From the NCBI GenBank assembly GCA_024686085.1, contig JAIBDT010000007.1, positions 1-64,000 of the forward strand: 64,000 bases of DNA. Reading direction: 5' to 3'. The number at the start of each line of letters is the position of its first letter. Within the stretch, counting starts at the first letter, position 1. A program made the translations under genes and the position numbers. The notes under the pieces were generated by a model that was given only the letters and a program-made list of their open reading frames with translations, was not told the DNA's origin and made no database searches. The DNA comes from Loktanella sp. (lineage in GTDB: Bacteria; Pseudomonadota; Alphaproteobacteria; Rhodobacterales; Rhodobacteraceae). Positions 54,002 to 63,476 of this stretch are shown in pieces.

Positions 54002-55117
54002 ATGAATAATGATCACCGCCTGACGCCCCTTGCCGCATCCCTGCCAGCATCTGTTCCTTTTGTCGGACCAGAGGCGCAAGAACGTGCGCGCGGCGCAAAA
54101 TTCACCGCCCGCCTAGGGGCCAACGAATGCGGCTTTGGTCCGTCCCCGCGAGCGGTCAAAGCGATGCAAGATGCCGCGTCCGAGGCGTGGATGTATGCCG
54201 ACCCAGAAAGCCACGATCTGCGCAAGGCACTGGCCCAAAGTTATGACATTCCGCCAGAATGTCTTGTGATTGGCGAAGGCATCGACGGATTGCTTGGTAA
54301 TTTGGTGCGCCTATTTGTGGCCAGCGGCGACGCTGTCGTCACGTCTGAGGGCGCTTATCCAACGTTTAATTATCATGTCGCAGGATACGGTGGCGCGTTG
54401 CACACAGTGCCTTATACGGGCGACTTCGAGGACCCTTCACGCCTGGTTGCCAAGGCCAAGGACGTGCAAGCAAAACTGATCTACATCGCCAACCCCGACA
54501 ACCCGATGGGGTCCGCCCATGGCGGAAAGGTCATCGAGCGTATGGTGGCCGCTGTGCCTGATGGATGTCTTTTGATCCTTGATGAGGCCTATATCGAATT
54601 GGCCCCCGAGGGCACAGCCCCCGCGATTTCGCCGCATGATCCGCGTGTGATCCGGATGCGGACGTTTTCCAAAGCTTACGGTCTTGCGGGCGCGCGCGTG
54701 GGCTATGCAGTGTGCGCGCCGAGCGTTGCCTCAGCATTCAACAAGGTGCGCAATCACTTCGGCATGTCGCGAATTTCGCTCGCTGGTGCTTTGATGGCGC
54801 TGAACGATGACGCGCATTTTGCCAAGGTCTTGTCGGGCATCGAAAAATCCCGTGCGCGGATCGCCTCAATCGCACTTGAAAACGGCCTGACACCGCTGCC
54901 CTCTGCCACCAATTTCGTGGCGATTGACTGCGGTGCGGATGGTGATTTTGCCAAGCGTGTCGTCGCTGAATTGGGCAAGTTGGGCATCTTTGTACGGATG
55001 CCCTTCGTTGCTCCGCAAAACCGCTGCATTCGGGTCAGTTGCGGCCCGGACGCAGACATGGCGGCGCTTGCCCTCGCGTTGCCGCAGGCCTTAAGGGCCG
55101 CAAACTTAACCGACTAG
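54002..55117 (+). CDS. PLP-dependent aminotransferase, HisC-like
   Basis: The 371-aa class I/II aminotransferase has the PLP lysine in FSKAYGLAGARVG, the aspartate region ANPDNPMG and a C-terminal Arg motif (CIRVSCGPD). It resembles histidinol-phosphate/aromatic aminotransferases, but the location away from his genes suggests a broader amino-acid role. ATG 54002 begins MNNDHRLTPLA; the track start 16 codons earlier is possible. It converges with the next gene by a 4-bp overlap. Confidence 0.85.
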   Translation: MNNDHRLTPLAASLPASVPFVGPEAQERARGAKFTARLGANECGFGPSPRAVKAMQDAASEAWMYADPESHDLRKALAQSYDIPPECLVIGEGIDGLLGNLVRLFVASGDAVVTSEGAYPTFNYHVAGYGGALHTVPYTGDFEDPSRLVAKAKDVQAKLIYIANPDNPMGSAHGGKVIERMVAAVPDGCLLILDEAYIELAPEGTAPAISPHDPRVIRMRTFSKAYGLAGARVGYAVCAPSVASAFNKVRNHFGMSRISLAGALMALNDDAHFAKVLSGIEKSRARIASIALENGLTPLPSATNFVAIDCGADGDFAKRVVAELGKLGIFVRMPFVAPQNRCIRVSCGPDADMAALALALPQALRAANLTD

Positions 55118-56307
55118 GCTGATGCGGCAATGACCTTGGCGGCGGCGTCTAGCGCCCCCTTGCCGTGTGGGATGTTCAGTGCTGATAGCCCCGCCTGCAT
55201 CGTGCCCAAAACGCCCATGATCATATGCGCATTCACGTGCCCCATATGACCAACCCGAAAATAGGCATCAGACGGGGTGCGCCCGAGACCAATTCCCAAA
55301 GTCAGCCCTGCTTTGTGCTCACACCACTGCCGCAACGCGTCGGCGTTTGGTGATCCTGCGCCCGCAGAGGTCACCGCGTGTGATCGTTTTGCGGCGTCGG
55401 CAATATTCAAGTGCAGTGGCCCCTCTTGCGCCCAACAGTCAAAGGCAGCCCAGACTGTTTGTGCAAGCGCCTGATGGCGAGCAAAGACCGCGTCCAGCCC
55501 TTCGGCCTTGATCATATCAAGCGCCTTGCGCAGCCCGTACAGGTGATGGGTTGGTGCTGTGCCGTCGAAATACTGAAAGTAATGCTCTGGTTCGGTCCGC
55601 GCCCGCCAATCCCAATAGCGCGTGACACGATCCCCGCGCCGCGCATCGGCTTTGCCGTTGTAATAGACAAACGAAATGCCTGCGGGTGTCATAAGACCTT
55701 TTTGGCAAGCCGCAACCATCACATCAACGCCCCAAGCGTCCATCTCGAACCGGTCACAGCCAAGCGAGGCAATGCAGTCGGCCATCAGCAGCGCGTCATG
55801 TCCAACCGCATCCAGCACGCGGCGTAGCCCTGCGATATCGTTTTTGACGCTGGTTGAAGTGTCCACATGCACGGCCAAGATCGCTTTGATCTTGCCTGCC
55901 TTGTCGGCCCGCAAAGCATCCTCGACCTGAGCCAGATCAATGTCCGCGTGATCGCCATAATCGATGGTTTGCACGGTGATGCCCATATCCGTGGCCATCT
56001 CGCCCCACCCAATACAGAACCGCCCCGTCGCAAGTACGAGCACCGTATCGCCCGCAGAGACCACATTGGCCAAGGCGGCCTCCCATGCGGCGTGTCCGTT
56101 TCCGATGTAGATCGCAACGTTTTGATTTGTCATCGCGACCGCTTTGAGGTCTGGGACCAAACTGTCGGTCAGGTCGTGTAATTCGCCTTCATAGATGTTT
56201 GGCGATGCGCGGTGCATTTCGCGCAAAACCGCATCAGGAATGACCGATGGGCCAGGAATAGCAAGATAAGCACGACCATTCGCGAGAGACATATTCAAAA
56301 CTTTCAT
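55114..56307 (-). CDS. Class V aminotransferase (alanine/serine-glyoxylate type)
   Basis: The 397-aa fold-type I class V enzyme has PLP Lys in AACQKGLMTPAG and the LMADCIASLGCDRFEMDAWG segment with the PLP-binding Asp. It resembles alanine-glyoxylate and serine-glyoxylate aminotransferases that replenish glycine from glyoxylate. No adjacent glyoxylate gene was identified. The start is at 56307 (or Met six codons in). Confidence 0.85.
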   Translation of the reverse strand: MKVLNMSLANGRAYLAIPGPSVIPDAVLREMHRASPNIYEGELHDLTDSLVPDLKAVAMTNQNVAIYIGNGHAAWEAALANVVSAGDTVLVLATGRFCIGWGEMATDMGITVQTIDYGDHADIDLAQVEDALRADKAGKIKAILAVHVDTSTSVKNDIAGLRRVLDAVGHDALLMADCIASLGCDRFEMDAWGVDVMVAACQKGLMTPAGISFVYYNGKADARRGDRVTRYWDWRARTEPEHYFQYFDGTAPTHHLYGLRKALDMIKAEGLDAVFARHQALAQTVWAAFDCWAQEGPLHLNIADAAKRSHAVTSAGAGSPNADALRQWCEHKAGLTLGIGLGRTPSDAYFRVGHMGHVNAHMIMGVLGTMQAGLSALNIPHGKGALDAAAKVIAASA

Positions 56308-56422
56308 AGAGTTACCTATCTGGACATTAACAAGGCCACCCCCCGCGTCAAGCGCGCCTCGCTTGCCCCGCCCCCCCGTTTACCGATAGACCTTAGAACA
56401 AGCTGTAAGAACAAGGCGACCC

Positions 56423-58192
56423 ATGGCAAACCCTGCACTCAATCAATCTGCAATTCCATTGTTTCGCTGGCTATGGCGCGACTACCTGCGTCCGCACAAA
56501 GGAACGCTGGCGCTTGCAGTGCTATTCATGGCCATCGAAGGGTCGATGCTGGGCTTTCTGAGCTACATGATCCAACCGATGTTCGACAACGTGTTTGTGC
56601 AGGGCCAAAGTGGCGCACTGTGGTGGGTTGGCATTGGTATTTTGGTGATTTTCTGTGTGCGCGCCGTCAGCTCGTCCGGTCAGAAAATTCTGATGACCAA
56701 GGTCAATCAACTATCCTCGGCGGGGATGCGCAGCCACCTTTTGCGTCACCTGATGACCCTTGATGGTGGCTATCACCAAGCCAATCCACCCGGGCAATTG
56801 ATTGAACGCGTGCAAAGTGATGTGACGGTGGTCAATCAGATTTGGACCCAGCTTTTGACAGGGATCGGCCGCGATCTGATTGCGGTGATCGTACTGTTCT
56901 CAGTCGCATTATCGGTCGATTGGCGTTGGACCGCTGTGGCCCTGATCGGCATTCCTTTTCTGGTGCTGCCGTCGCTTTTAGCCCAAGCCTACGTGCGTAA
57001 ACGTGCTGGCAATGCACGTGACCTAGCGGGCCGTATGGCAACGCGGCTCGACGAAGTGTTCCACGGGGTGAACGCGATCAAGCTGAACGCGCTGGAGACT
57101 TATCAGTCCAAACGCTACGACGACCTTGGCGATGCGCGGGTGCGGGCCGAGGTGCGCTCTGTCATGGGGCAAGCCGCCGTGCCTGCACTGATCGACATTA
57201 TGACGGGGGTCGGGTTCCTTGGCGTGTTAGTTTTTGGCGGCGCCGAGATTATCGCGGGCGACAAAACCATCGGACAGTTCATGTCGTTCTTTACTGCCAT
57301 GTCGCTGGCGTTCGAGCCATTGCGCAGGCTTGGCTTGATGTCGGGCCAATGGCAAACTGCTGCGGCAAGTATCGAGCGCATCCAAGCGATCTTGAACGAA
57401 AAGCCGACGCTGATTTCGCCCGCCAATCCAAAGGCCCCGCCCATTGCCGCCCCCGAGATCAAACTGATTGACGTGGCGCTAAACTATGGTGACCTACCCG
57501 TCTTGCGCGGCACCAGCTTTACCGCCGCTGCGGGCAAAACCACCGCCTTGGTCGGCGCATCTGGCGCGGGCAAATCCACCATATTTAACGTGCTGACGCG
57601 GCTTGTTGATCCGGCCTCTGGGTCTGTCACAATCGACGACACGGCGAACACGGAAATGTCCCTGCCCGACCTGCGCGGGTTATTTTCTGTCGTGTCCCAA
57701 GATGCCGCCCTGTTCGACGAGACCCTGCGCGACAACATCCTGCTGGGCCGCACGAACGTCAGCGATACCGACCTCGCGCATGTACTAGATGCAGCGCACG
57801 TCAGCGATTTCCTTGCGCAAATGCCTGGCGGTCTGGATAGTCCTGCTGGTCCACGTGGGTCCAACTTGTCAGGCGGACAACGCCAACGGATTGCCATTGC
57901 GCGGGCGTTGCTGCGTGATACGCCGGTCCTACTTTTGGATGAGGCCACAAGCGCGCTGGACACCAAATCAGAGGCCATCGTGCAAAACGCGTTAGAGTCG
58001 CTGTCGAATGGCCGCACAACCCTTGTGATTGCGCACCGTCTGTCGACAGTCAGGAACGCGCATTCGATTGTCGTGATGGATCAGGGGCGCGTGGTCGACC
58101 AGGGCACGCATGACGAATTACTGGCACGCGGCGGCATTTATGCCGACCTTCACAAACTTCAATTCAGCCAAGAAAAGGCGCAAACCGCATGA
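56423..58192 (+). CDS. ABC transporter, fused permease-ATPase (MsbA-like)
   Basis: The 589-aa type IV ABC exporter half-transporter has six transmembrane helices (about residues 25-315). The ATPase follows, with Walker A GASGAGKST, signature LSGGQRQR and Walker B VLLLDEATSALD with H-loop VIAHRLST. Probable substrates are lipids or hydrophobic compounds; a role in lipid A export is possible but unproven. ATG 56423 follows AAGGCGACCC. The stop overlaps the ygfZ start by 4 bp. Confidence 0.9.
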   Translation: MANPALNQSAIPLFRWLWRDYLRPHKGTLALAVLFMAIEGSMLGFLSYMIQPMFDNVFVQGQSGALWWVGIGILVIFCVRAVSSSGQKILMTKVNQLSSAGMRSHLLRHLMTLDGGYHQANPPGQLIERVQSDVTVVNQIWTQLLTGIGRDLIAVIVLFSVALSVDWRWTAVALIGIPFLVLPSLLAQAYVRKRAGNARDLAGRMATRLDEVFHGVNAIKLNALETYQSKRYDDLGDARVRAEVRSVMGQAAVPALIDIMTGVGFLGVLVFGGAEIIAGDKTIGQFMSFFTAMSLAFEPLRRLGLMSGQWQTAAASIERIQAILNEKPTLISPANPKAPPIAAPEIKLIDVALNYGDLPVLRGTSFTAAAGKTTALVGASGAGKSTIFNVLTRLVDPASGSVTIDDTANTEMSLPDLRGLFSVVSQDAALFDETLRDNILLGRTNVSDTDLAHVLDAAHVSDFLAQMPGGLDSPAGPRGSNLSGGQRQRIAIARALLRDTPVLLLDEATSALDTKSEAIVQNALESLSNGRTTLVIAHRLSTVRNAHSIVVMDQGRVVDQGTHDELLARGGIYADLHKLQFSQEKAQTA

Positions 58193-58920
58193 CCGATCGT
58201 ACCGTTTTATCCCTCACAGGCAGTGACCGCATTGAGTTTCTGCAAGGGCTTGTGACCAACGACGTGACCCGCGCCAAGGACGGGATCATCTATACGGCCT
58301 TGCTGACACCGCAGGGCAAGTTCATCGCGGATTTCTTTGTCGTGGGCCAAGAGGATCGCTTGCTGATTGATGTCGACACCAGCGTCGCACCGCAGCTTTT
58401 CCAACGTCTGTCGATGTATCGCCTGCGTGCTGATGTACAGATTACCGAGACAGGCCTTGCTGCGTCAACAGGCACTGGCCCTGCGCCTGCGGGTGCCTTG
58501 CAAGACCCGCGCCACGCAGCGATGGGATGGCGTGCTTACGGCGAACAGGATGTGAGTGACAAGACGCATTGGGATGCGCTACGCGTTACCCATCTTATTC
58601 CGCAAACTGGTGTTGAGCTGACCCCCGAGACTTATATCTTAGAGGCCAACTTTGAAGCACTCAAAGGGGTCGATTTCAAAAAGGGGTGTTTTGTCGGGCA
58701 AGAGATCGTCGCGCGCATGAAGCACAAGACCGAGTTAAAAAAGGGGCTGCGGCGGGTGCTTATCGACGGGCAAGCAGCGGTTGGCGACGCGATTATGTCA
58801 GGCGAAAAATCTGCGGGCACGCTGCACACCGTCAGTGGCAATCAGGGTATCGCCTATCTGCGCTTTGATCGTGCCAAAGATATGAAAACACAAAAGGCCA
58901 GCCTGCAATTAGCGGACTGA
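58189..58920 (+). CDS. ygfZ: Folate-binding protein YgfZ (Fe-S cluster repair)
   Basis: The 243-aa protein is related to T-protein and contains the signature KGCFVGQEIVARMKHK with the essential Cys. YgfZ supports maturation or repair of certain Fe-S enzymes. The ATGA overlap with the ABC exporter gene indicates a single operon, though no functional link is obvious. Confidence 0.93.
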   Translation: MTDRTVLSLTGSDRIEFLQGLVTNDVTRAKDGIIYTALLTPQGKFIADFFVVGQEDRLLIDVDTSVAPQLFQRLSMYRLRADVQITETGLAASTGTGPAPAGALQDPRHAAMGWRAYGEQDVSDKTHWDALRVTHLIPQTGVELTPETYILEANFEALKGVDFKKGCFVGQEIVARMKHKTELKKGLRRVLIDGQAAVGDAIMSGEKSAGTLHTVSGNQGIAYLRFDRAKDMKTQKASLQLAD

Positions 58921-58945
58921 CCTTTCAATCTGATGTGTCGGACGC

Positions 58946-59509
58946 TTAGGCGCGTTCGACGTATTCAAACAATTCGGTGTTCACGACGATACTTTCGTCC
59001 GTACCAACAAACGGCGGGATCATAACGCGCACGCCGTTGTCTAGTGTTGCAGGCTTAAAGCTGTTCGCGGCGGTCTGACCTTTGACGACAGGTTCAGTCT
59101 CGGCGACCTTGCACACAACTTTCTGCGGCAATGAGACGTTAAGCGCTTCTTCACCGTAGTATTCAATCTTTACAACCATGCCGTCTTGCAAGAACGGGCG
59201 GCGGTCACCCAAGATATCTGCCGGCAAAGCGATCTGATCATAGGTATCGCTGTCCATAAACGTCAGCATGTCGTCTGCTTCGAACAAGAATTGCTGGTCT
59301 TTGGTGTCCAGACGCACGCGTTCGACTTTGTCAGCAGAGCGGAAACGTTCGTTCAGCTTGCGACCGTCGCGCAGGTTTTTCAATTCCACTTGCGCAAATG
59401 CGCCGCCCTTACCGGGCTTTACGTGATCGACTTTCACAGCACCCCAAAGGCCGCCCTCGTGTTCAAGGACGTTTCCGGGTCTGATTTCATTACCGTTGAT
59501 TTTTGGCAT
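58946..59509 (-). CDS. efp: Elongation factor P
   Basis: The 187-aa three-domain translation factor rescues ribosomes stalled at polyproline. The modification loop [13 protein letters not shown] carries Lys34, the site of beta-lysylation by EpmA/EpmB-type enzymes. It is monocistronic and divergent from the next gene. The proline-rich proteins in this window (for example the SPFH tail PPPPPSA) are the type of targets it serves. Confidence 0.97.
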   Translation of the reverse strand: MPKINGNEIRPGNVLEHEGGLWGAVKVDHVKPGKGGAFAQVELKNLRDGRKLNERFRSADKVERVRLDTKDQQFLFEADDMLTFMDSDTYDQIALPADILGDRRPFLQDGMVVKIEYYGEEALNVSLPQKVVCKVAETEPVVKGQTAANSFKPATLDNGVRVMIPPFVGTDESIVVNTELFEYVERA

Positions 59510-59730
59510 TGTTCACTTCGTGTCAAAATTGTGGCGAAAGGTTGAAGATATGTTGACCAAGGCTATATCTGGGTGATGGGTGACTAGCAAGATAACTAAA
59601 TGTGCATTAACCAAACCAAGAGCTATGCGACCAGTGCATAGCTGCCATTCCAAAAGAGAGCCCCCGAATCGGTTTGTATGTTGCATATTGCGGGTCACGC
59701 CAGAATGACAAGAGCAATAACAAAGGAAGC

Positions 59731-60057
59731 ATGATGAGAGATTTCGTCGACGGCACTGCCTTCAATAACGAACAGGGCAACCGCGCCCGCAAATTGTTTG
59801 CAGCCGTTGTGCTTGCCGCGTTGGATGATGCCATCGCTGATGACAAGAAGTATGGTAACGGTCCGGAACAGATCGCACGTTGGGCACGCTCACGCGATGG
59901 TCGGGAAGTGTTGTCATGTGCAGGTATTGATCCAAACGAGCGTGTGGTTTCTGGCCTCATGGACTTTGTTGGCAAAGGTGTTCGTACATCTGTGGCCCTG
60001 TCCCGTGAAGAAAGCGAACGTCGTAACGCAGCTGAACTTGAAGCGCGCGCCGCTTAA
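59731..60057 (+). CDS. Small conserved protein (DUF6280-like)
   Basis: The 108-aa soluble helical protein begins MMRDFVDGTAFNNEQGN and contains WARSRDGREVLSCAGIDPNERV. I recall this as a small roseobacterial family (DUF6280, from memory). No function is known to me. Two ATGs (59731, 59734) follow AAAGGAAGC. It has its own promoter region of about 220 bp and a strong terminator, so it is probably an independent, well-expressed gene. Confidence 0.78.
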   Translation: MMRDFVDGTAFNNEQGNRARKLFAAVVLAALDDAIADDKKYGNGPEQIARWARSRDGREVLSCAGIDPNERVVSGLMDFVGKGVRTSVALSREESERRNAAELEARAA

Positions 60058-60098
60058 AGCACTGAAGTATTTATATCCCGCCCTGCTGGGCGTGGTTC

Positions 60099-60131
60099 AA
60101 AAACGCGGCCCTCTGCTCGGGCCGCGTTTTT
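60099..60131 (+). terminator. Strong Rho-independent terminator after the DUF6280-like gene
   Basis: AAAAACGCGGCCC (60099-60111) and GGGCCGCGTTTTT (60119-60131) form a perfect 13-bp stem with a 7-nt loop, ending in T5. Confidence 0.92.
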
Positions 60132-60152
60132 CTTTTGTGTGTATCGCCCAAA

Positions 60153-60183
60153 GAAAAAGCGGTTGAAGCAAAGCCCCAACCGC
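60153..60183 (-). terminator. Terminator of the PopZ-like gene (minus strand)
   Basis: On the minus strand GCGGTTG pairs with CAACCGC around an 11-nt loop (60159-60183) and is followed by T5 (60154-60158). It lies about 37 bp past the PopZ-like stop, so the two convergent units are insulated by two terminators. Confidence 0.8.
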
Positions 60184-60219
60184 AAAATTTTACATTAATT
60201 TCAATTCGATAGATGTGAT

Positions 60220-61092
60220 TTAGTCGTACAAGCTGACCGACATCGCGCGACTGATTTCTTTGCGCACCAATTTGCGGATGTTACGCGTGATACGCTCGCC
60301 AAGTTCGCCTTGTAGCTCTTGGCGCACGACCTCAACGACCATCTGGCGAATTTCTTCCTGCTCTAGTCTGGATCCACCCGCGATGTAAGCAGCAAGCGTT
60401 TCATCAAGATCGTCGGGGATCGGCATGCCGTCTTCATCACCGTTGTCACGCAGATCATCACCATAGTCCGTATCAGGATCATCAGCAGGTGTATGCCGGA
60501 ACGTTGGTTCGGCGCGGTCTGGGTGTAATGTGACGATGGGGTCTGCTGGTACAAACTCCGCATCCTCAATCACAACTTCATTTTCAAAGTCGCCGTCTTC
60601 ATCATCGACATAACCGTCGTCGCTTTGGTTCTCGTCATCCATGGCGGCAAACGCGGCGGCCAAACCCGTCACCTGTGTTGGTGTGACTTCACTGCCATCG
60701 GGTTCCCATTCATCTGGCTGCGACGTAACCGCCGCCTCAAGCTCGGCGATTGTGGCCTCAAGGCTGGCACGTTCGGATGCGGTCATACCGTCATGCACCA
60801 TGGGTTCCTGCATCGCATCAGCGGGTGTCAGTACCAAAGGCTCTGAAACGGGCGCAATGAACTGTGCTGCGTGGGCATCTGATTCGGAAATTTCATCGTC
60901 GGTTTCGGCCTCGTCGACCTCTGCCACGCGCAGTGCAGGGGTCAAAACGAAACGCTCCGCCTGCGGCTTTTGCGCGGGGGCGTTATTTTCTTGTTCTTTC
61001 GCGCCATTGCGCGGCTTGTCGCCTTGCGCAACAAGTCGGCGAATAGAAGACAAGACGTCTTCGATCTCTACGTTTGTGACTGGGTCGGACAT
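60220..61092 (-). CDS. Acidic PopZ-like (DUF2497-type) protein
   Basis: The 290-aa protein has three parts: an N-terminal helix VEIEDVLSSIRRLVAQ, a long acidic, low-complexity middle (many D/E, e.g. DDGYVDDEDGDFENE) and a C-terminal helical block (EEIRQMVVEVVRQELQGELGE). This is the layout of PopZ, the polar scaffold that forms a condensate at alphaproteobacterial cell poles. Support comes from its place beside tolC and pcm, the order I recall for DUF2497 genes. The middle region is more acidic than proline-rich, so orthology needs testing. Confidence 0.6.
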   Translation of the reverse strand: MSDPVTNVEIEDVLSSIRRLVAQGDKPRNGAKEQENNAPAQKPQAERFVLTPALRVAEVDEAETDDEISESDAHAAQFIAPVSEPLVLTPADAMQEPMVHDGMTASERASLEATIAELEAAVTSQPDEWEPDGSEVTPTQVTGLAAAFAAMDDENQSDDGYVDDEDGDFENEVVIEDAEFVPADPIVTLHPDRAEPTFRHTPADDPDTDYGDDLRDNGDEDGMPIPDDLDETLAAYIAGGSRLEQEEIRQMVVEVVRQELQGELGERITRNIRKLVRKEISRAMSVSLYD

Positions 61093-61168
61093 TCTGGGAT
61101 CCTGCTTTGCCTCAGGGTCAATGTAACCCGACTTACCATTTCAAACAACCGATCCCGAAGAATTTGAG

Positions 61169-62527
61169 CTATTGACCGATCGCTTTGAGAACGCGGTCCA
61201 AAGCCTGCCCTTGATCAGATGTGATCGTTGGCGCGTCTTTGACCAAGTTATAATAGGCGGCTGGGTCATATTGCTGCACAGGCAAACGCAAGTGCGCGGC
61301 GGTCAGCAAGCCCATCGTGGACAAGACTTGATAGCTGGCGATCACCTCGTCGGCTTGGGCCGCGATCAGGTTCGCTTGGGCGCTGAGCAGTTCCTGTTCG
61401 GCGTTCAACACGTCCAAGGTTGTGCGTGCTCCAAGGGTCGCTTCTTCACGGACGCCGCGGAAGGCCACACGTGCTGCTGCAATCTGATCGTTAGACGACT
61501 GCGCAGAGGCGCGGGCCACTTCCAAAAAGCTGTAAGCATTGGCGACGAATTGCGCGACCTGCACGCTAGTCACGTGCAAAGACGCACGCTCGGCGTCTCG
61601 GCGAGACATATATTGGCGCAACTGGCTGGACAAACGCCCACCTGAATAAATAGGGCCAGAGGCCGTGATGCCGATTTCGCGCCCCACGTTGAAATCTTGG
61701 TCAACGCCAATCCACGCGCCTAAGGACACCGTTGGGTTCATCGCAGTTTCACCACGGCGAATGTTTAGTTCGGCGGCGCTGACGCTATGTTGTGCCTGCA
61801 AAATATCAGGGTGATTGCGCACGGCAAAGGCTTTTGCGTCGGCCAATGATTTGGAAACAGGGGCTGGCGTTGCAGGACGAAGTGCATTGGGGCGGTGACC
61901 CACTGCGGTCACATAGGCCTCTGCAGATCGTGCAAGGCTACCTTGCGCTGATGTCAGCAAACTACGCGCCGCAGCAAGGCGCGCTTGGGCCAATGCCACA
62001 TCTGTGCGTGTCACTTCGCCCACATCAAACCGGTCTTGAGCCGCGCGGAATTCTTGGGTCAAGACACGTACGTTGCTTTGACGCAGCGCTACAAATTCAC
62101 TGTCGCTGCGCACTTGCATATAGGCAGTCACTGCATCCAAAAGCACTGTTTGCTCGACTTTGCGCAGCGCCTCGCGCGTCCCCAAGACCAACTCTTTTTG
62201 TGCCTCAACAGCCAAAAGGCCCGCACCGCTATCGTAGAGCGTCAAATCAGCCGATATTTGCGCCGTTGCGGTGATCAAATCAGAATCAGGGGCACGCGGG
62301 GATGTCGATTTGGCATTTGCCACCCAAGACAGAACCGGCAATGTCGCACCCACTGCTTGGGCCACATCCTCGTCTGCTGCCCGCAACAAGGCGCGGTATT
62401 GATCCAGCAGACCCGAGTTATTGTAAGCCGCCGTCAGCGCATCCGCGAGCGTTTCTGCCCGCGCCGCACTTGAAAAGCTGATCGTCACAATGGCCAGAAC
62501 CGCCACGACAGAGCGCCGAAAACCCAT
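61169..62527 (-). CDS. tolC: TolC family outer-membrane efflux protein
   Basis: The 452-aa protein has a signal peptide (ending AARAETLADALTAAY) and two TolC-like repeats of long helices and strands (RTDVALAQARLAAARSLLTSAQ; TTLDVLNAEQELLSAQANLIAAQ). It forms the trimeric outer-membrane exit channel for type I secretion or RND efflux. No inner-membrane partner is adjacent, so it is probably a shared, housekeeping TolC. It lies between the PopZ-like gene and pcm. Confidence 0.92.
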   Translation of the reverse strand: MGFRRSVVAVLAIVTISFSSAARAETLADALTAAYNNSGLLDQYRALLRAADEDVAQAVGATLPVLSWVANAKSTSPRAPDSDLITATAQISADLTLYDSGAGLLAVEAQKELVLGTREALRKVEQTVLLDAVTAYMQVRSDSEFVALRQSNVRVLTQEFRAAQDRFDVGEVTRTDVALAQARLAAARSLLTSAQGSLARSAEAYVTAVGHRPNALRPATPAPVSKSLADAKAFAVRNHPDILQAQHSVSAAELNIRRGETAMNPTVSLGAWIGVDQDFNVGREIGITASGPIYSGGRLSSQLRQYMSRRDAERASLHVTSVQVAQFVANAYSFLEVARASAQSSNDQIAAARVAFRGVREEATLGARTTLDVLNAEQELLSAQANLIAAQADEVIASYQVLSTMGLLTAAHLRLPVQQYDPAAYYNLVKDAPTITSDQGQALDRVLKAIGQ

Positions 62528-62590
62528 GGTTTATTCCCTGTGTTTGGCCAAAGGCCGATAATCGTCATTTAGGTCGCAAAAGAAACCAAA

Positions 62591-63244
62591 CTAGAGCGAA
62601 AACGCAGCGACCTTTTCAAAACCCTTAAGAACAGGCGCACCCGCATTGAACGAGAAACGCCAGTTCACGACGCTGTCTATTTTATAACCGATGCGCACGA
62701 CGCCCAAAGCGCCCTCTGCAAAGATGCATGCAATCCGGCCACCTTCACGCAGCTGATCCAGTAAGGCGTCAGGCACAGTTTCAACAGCGCCTTGAATTGT
62801 AATGATGTCGTAAGGACCCGACTTTGCGGCCCCTGCAACCAAATCACCCTGCATAACGGCCGCATTATCGATCCCATGTGCAGTCAAGGTTGCTTGAGCC
62901 TGGACAGCGAGGTCTGCATCACACTCTACGGCCACGACAAATTCACACATTTTTGCAAGAACCGCCGTCGAGTACCCTAATCCACATGCCAGATCGAGTG
63001 CTACGTGCGTGGGTTCAATCGCCAATGCATCAAGGATTTTGGCTAAAGTGCGTGGCTCCAGCACAACGCGCCCTGCCCCCAAATCAATGCTTTCACCAAT
63101 ATACGCGGCTTCGCGCAATGCCGCTGGAACATAGTCCTCACGCGGCACGGACAACATGGCTTCGATGATCGGAAATTTGGTCACGTCTGATGGACGCACC
63201 TGAGTATCGACCATCATTGTACGGCGGGCTGTGTAATCGGTCAC
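62591..63244 (-). CDS. pcm: Protein-L-isoaspartate O-methyltransferase family protein
   Basis: The 217-aa class I SAM methyltransferase has a DLACGLGYSTAVLAK SAM-binding loop (the usual DVGTGSGYQ is altered) and a VECDADLAVQA motif II. The family repairs isoaspartyl residues in damaged proteins. The divergent G-loop is common in the alphaproteobacterial tolC-linked member, so true repair activity is not certain. It is probably the first gene of the pcm-tolC-popZ group. Confidence 0.85.
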   Translation of the reverse strand: MTDYTARRTMMVDTQVRPSDVTKFPIIEAMLSVPREDYVPAALREAAYIGESIDLGAGRVVLEPRTLAKILDALAIEPTHVALDLACGLGYSTAVLAKMCEFVVAVECDADLAVQAQATLTAHGIDNAAVMQGDLVAGAAKSGPYDIITIQGAVETVPDALLDQLREGGRIACIFAEGALGVVRIGYKIDSVVNWRFSFNAGAPVLKGFEKVAAFSL

Positions 63245-63374
63245 GCGCTAAACTTTCTCTCGTTCAGAATCCTTGCCCGCGTTGATGCCATATCCCGCAT
63301 CAATCAGCAACGGCACTTTGGACCGATTGGCATCTTGCGCAGCACAAACCCTTGGTATATCCCGCAGCTCAGGC

Positions 63375-63448
63375 GGCGAGTGGGCAGGTAGGTTATGCAG
63401 CGGATTGCAAATCCGTGTAGACCGGTTCGATTCCGGTACTCGCCTCCA
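63375..63448 (+). tRNA. tRNA-Cys (GCA)
   Basis: This 74-nt tRNA includes an encoded CCA. The acceptor stem GGCGAGT pairs with ACTCGCC, the anticodon arm is CGGAT-TGCAAAT-CCG with anticodon GCA, the T-arm is CCGGTTCGATTCCGG and the discriminator base is U, as required by CysRS. Confidence 0.97.
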
Positions 63449-63456
63449 ATAAAAAC

Positions 63457-63476
63457 AATGACTTAGCGTCATTTTT
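63457..63476 (+). terminator. Short terminator after tRNA-Cys
   Basis: AATGAC and GTCATT form a 6-bp stem with a 5-nt loop, 9 bp past the tRNA, followed by TTTTG. It is weak but correctly placed. Confidence 0.6.
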
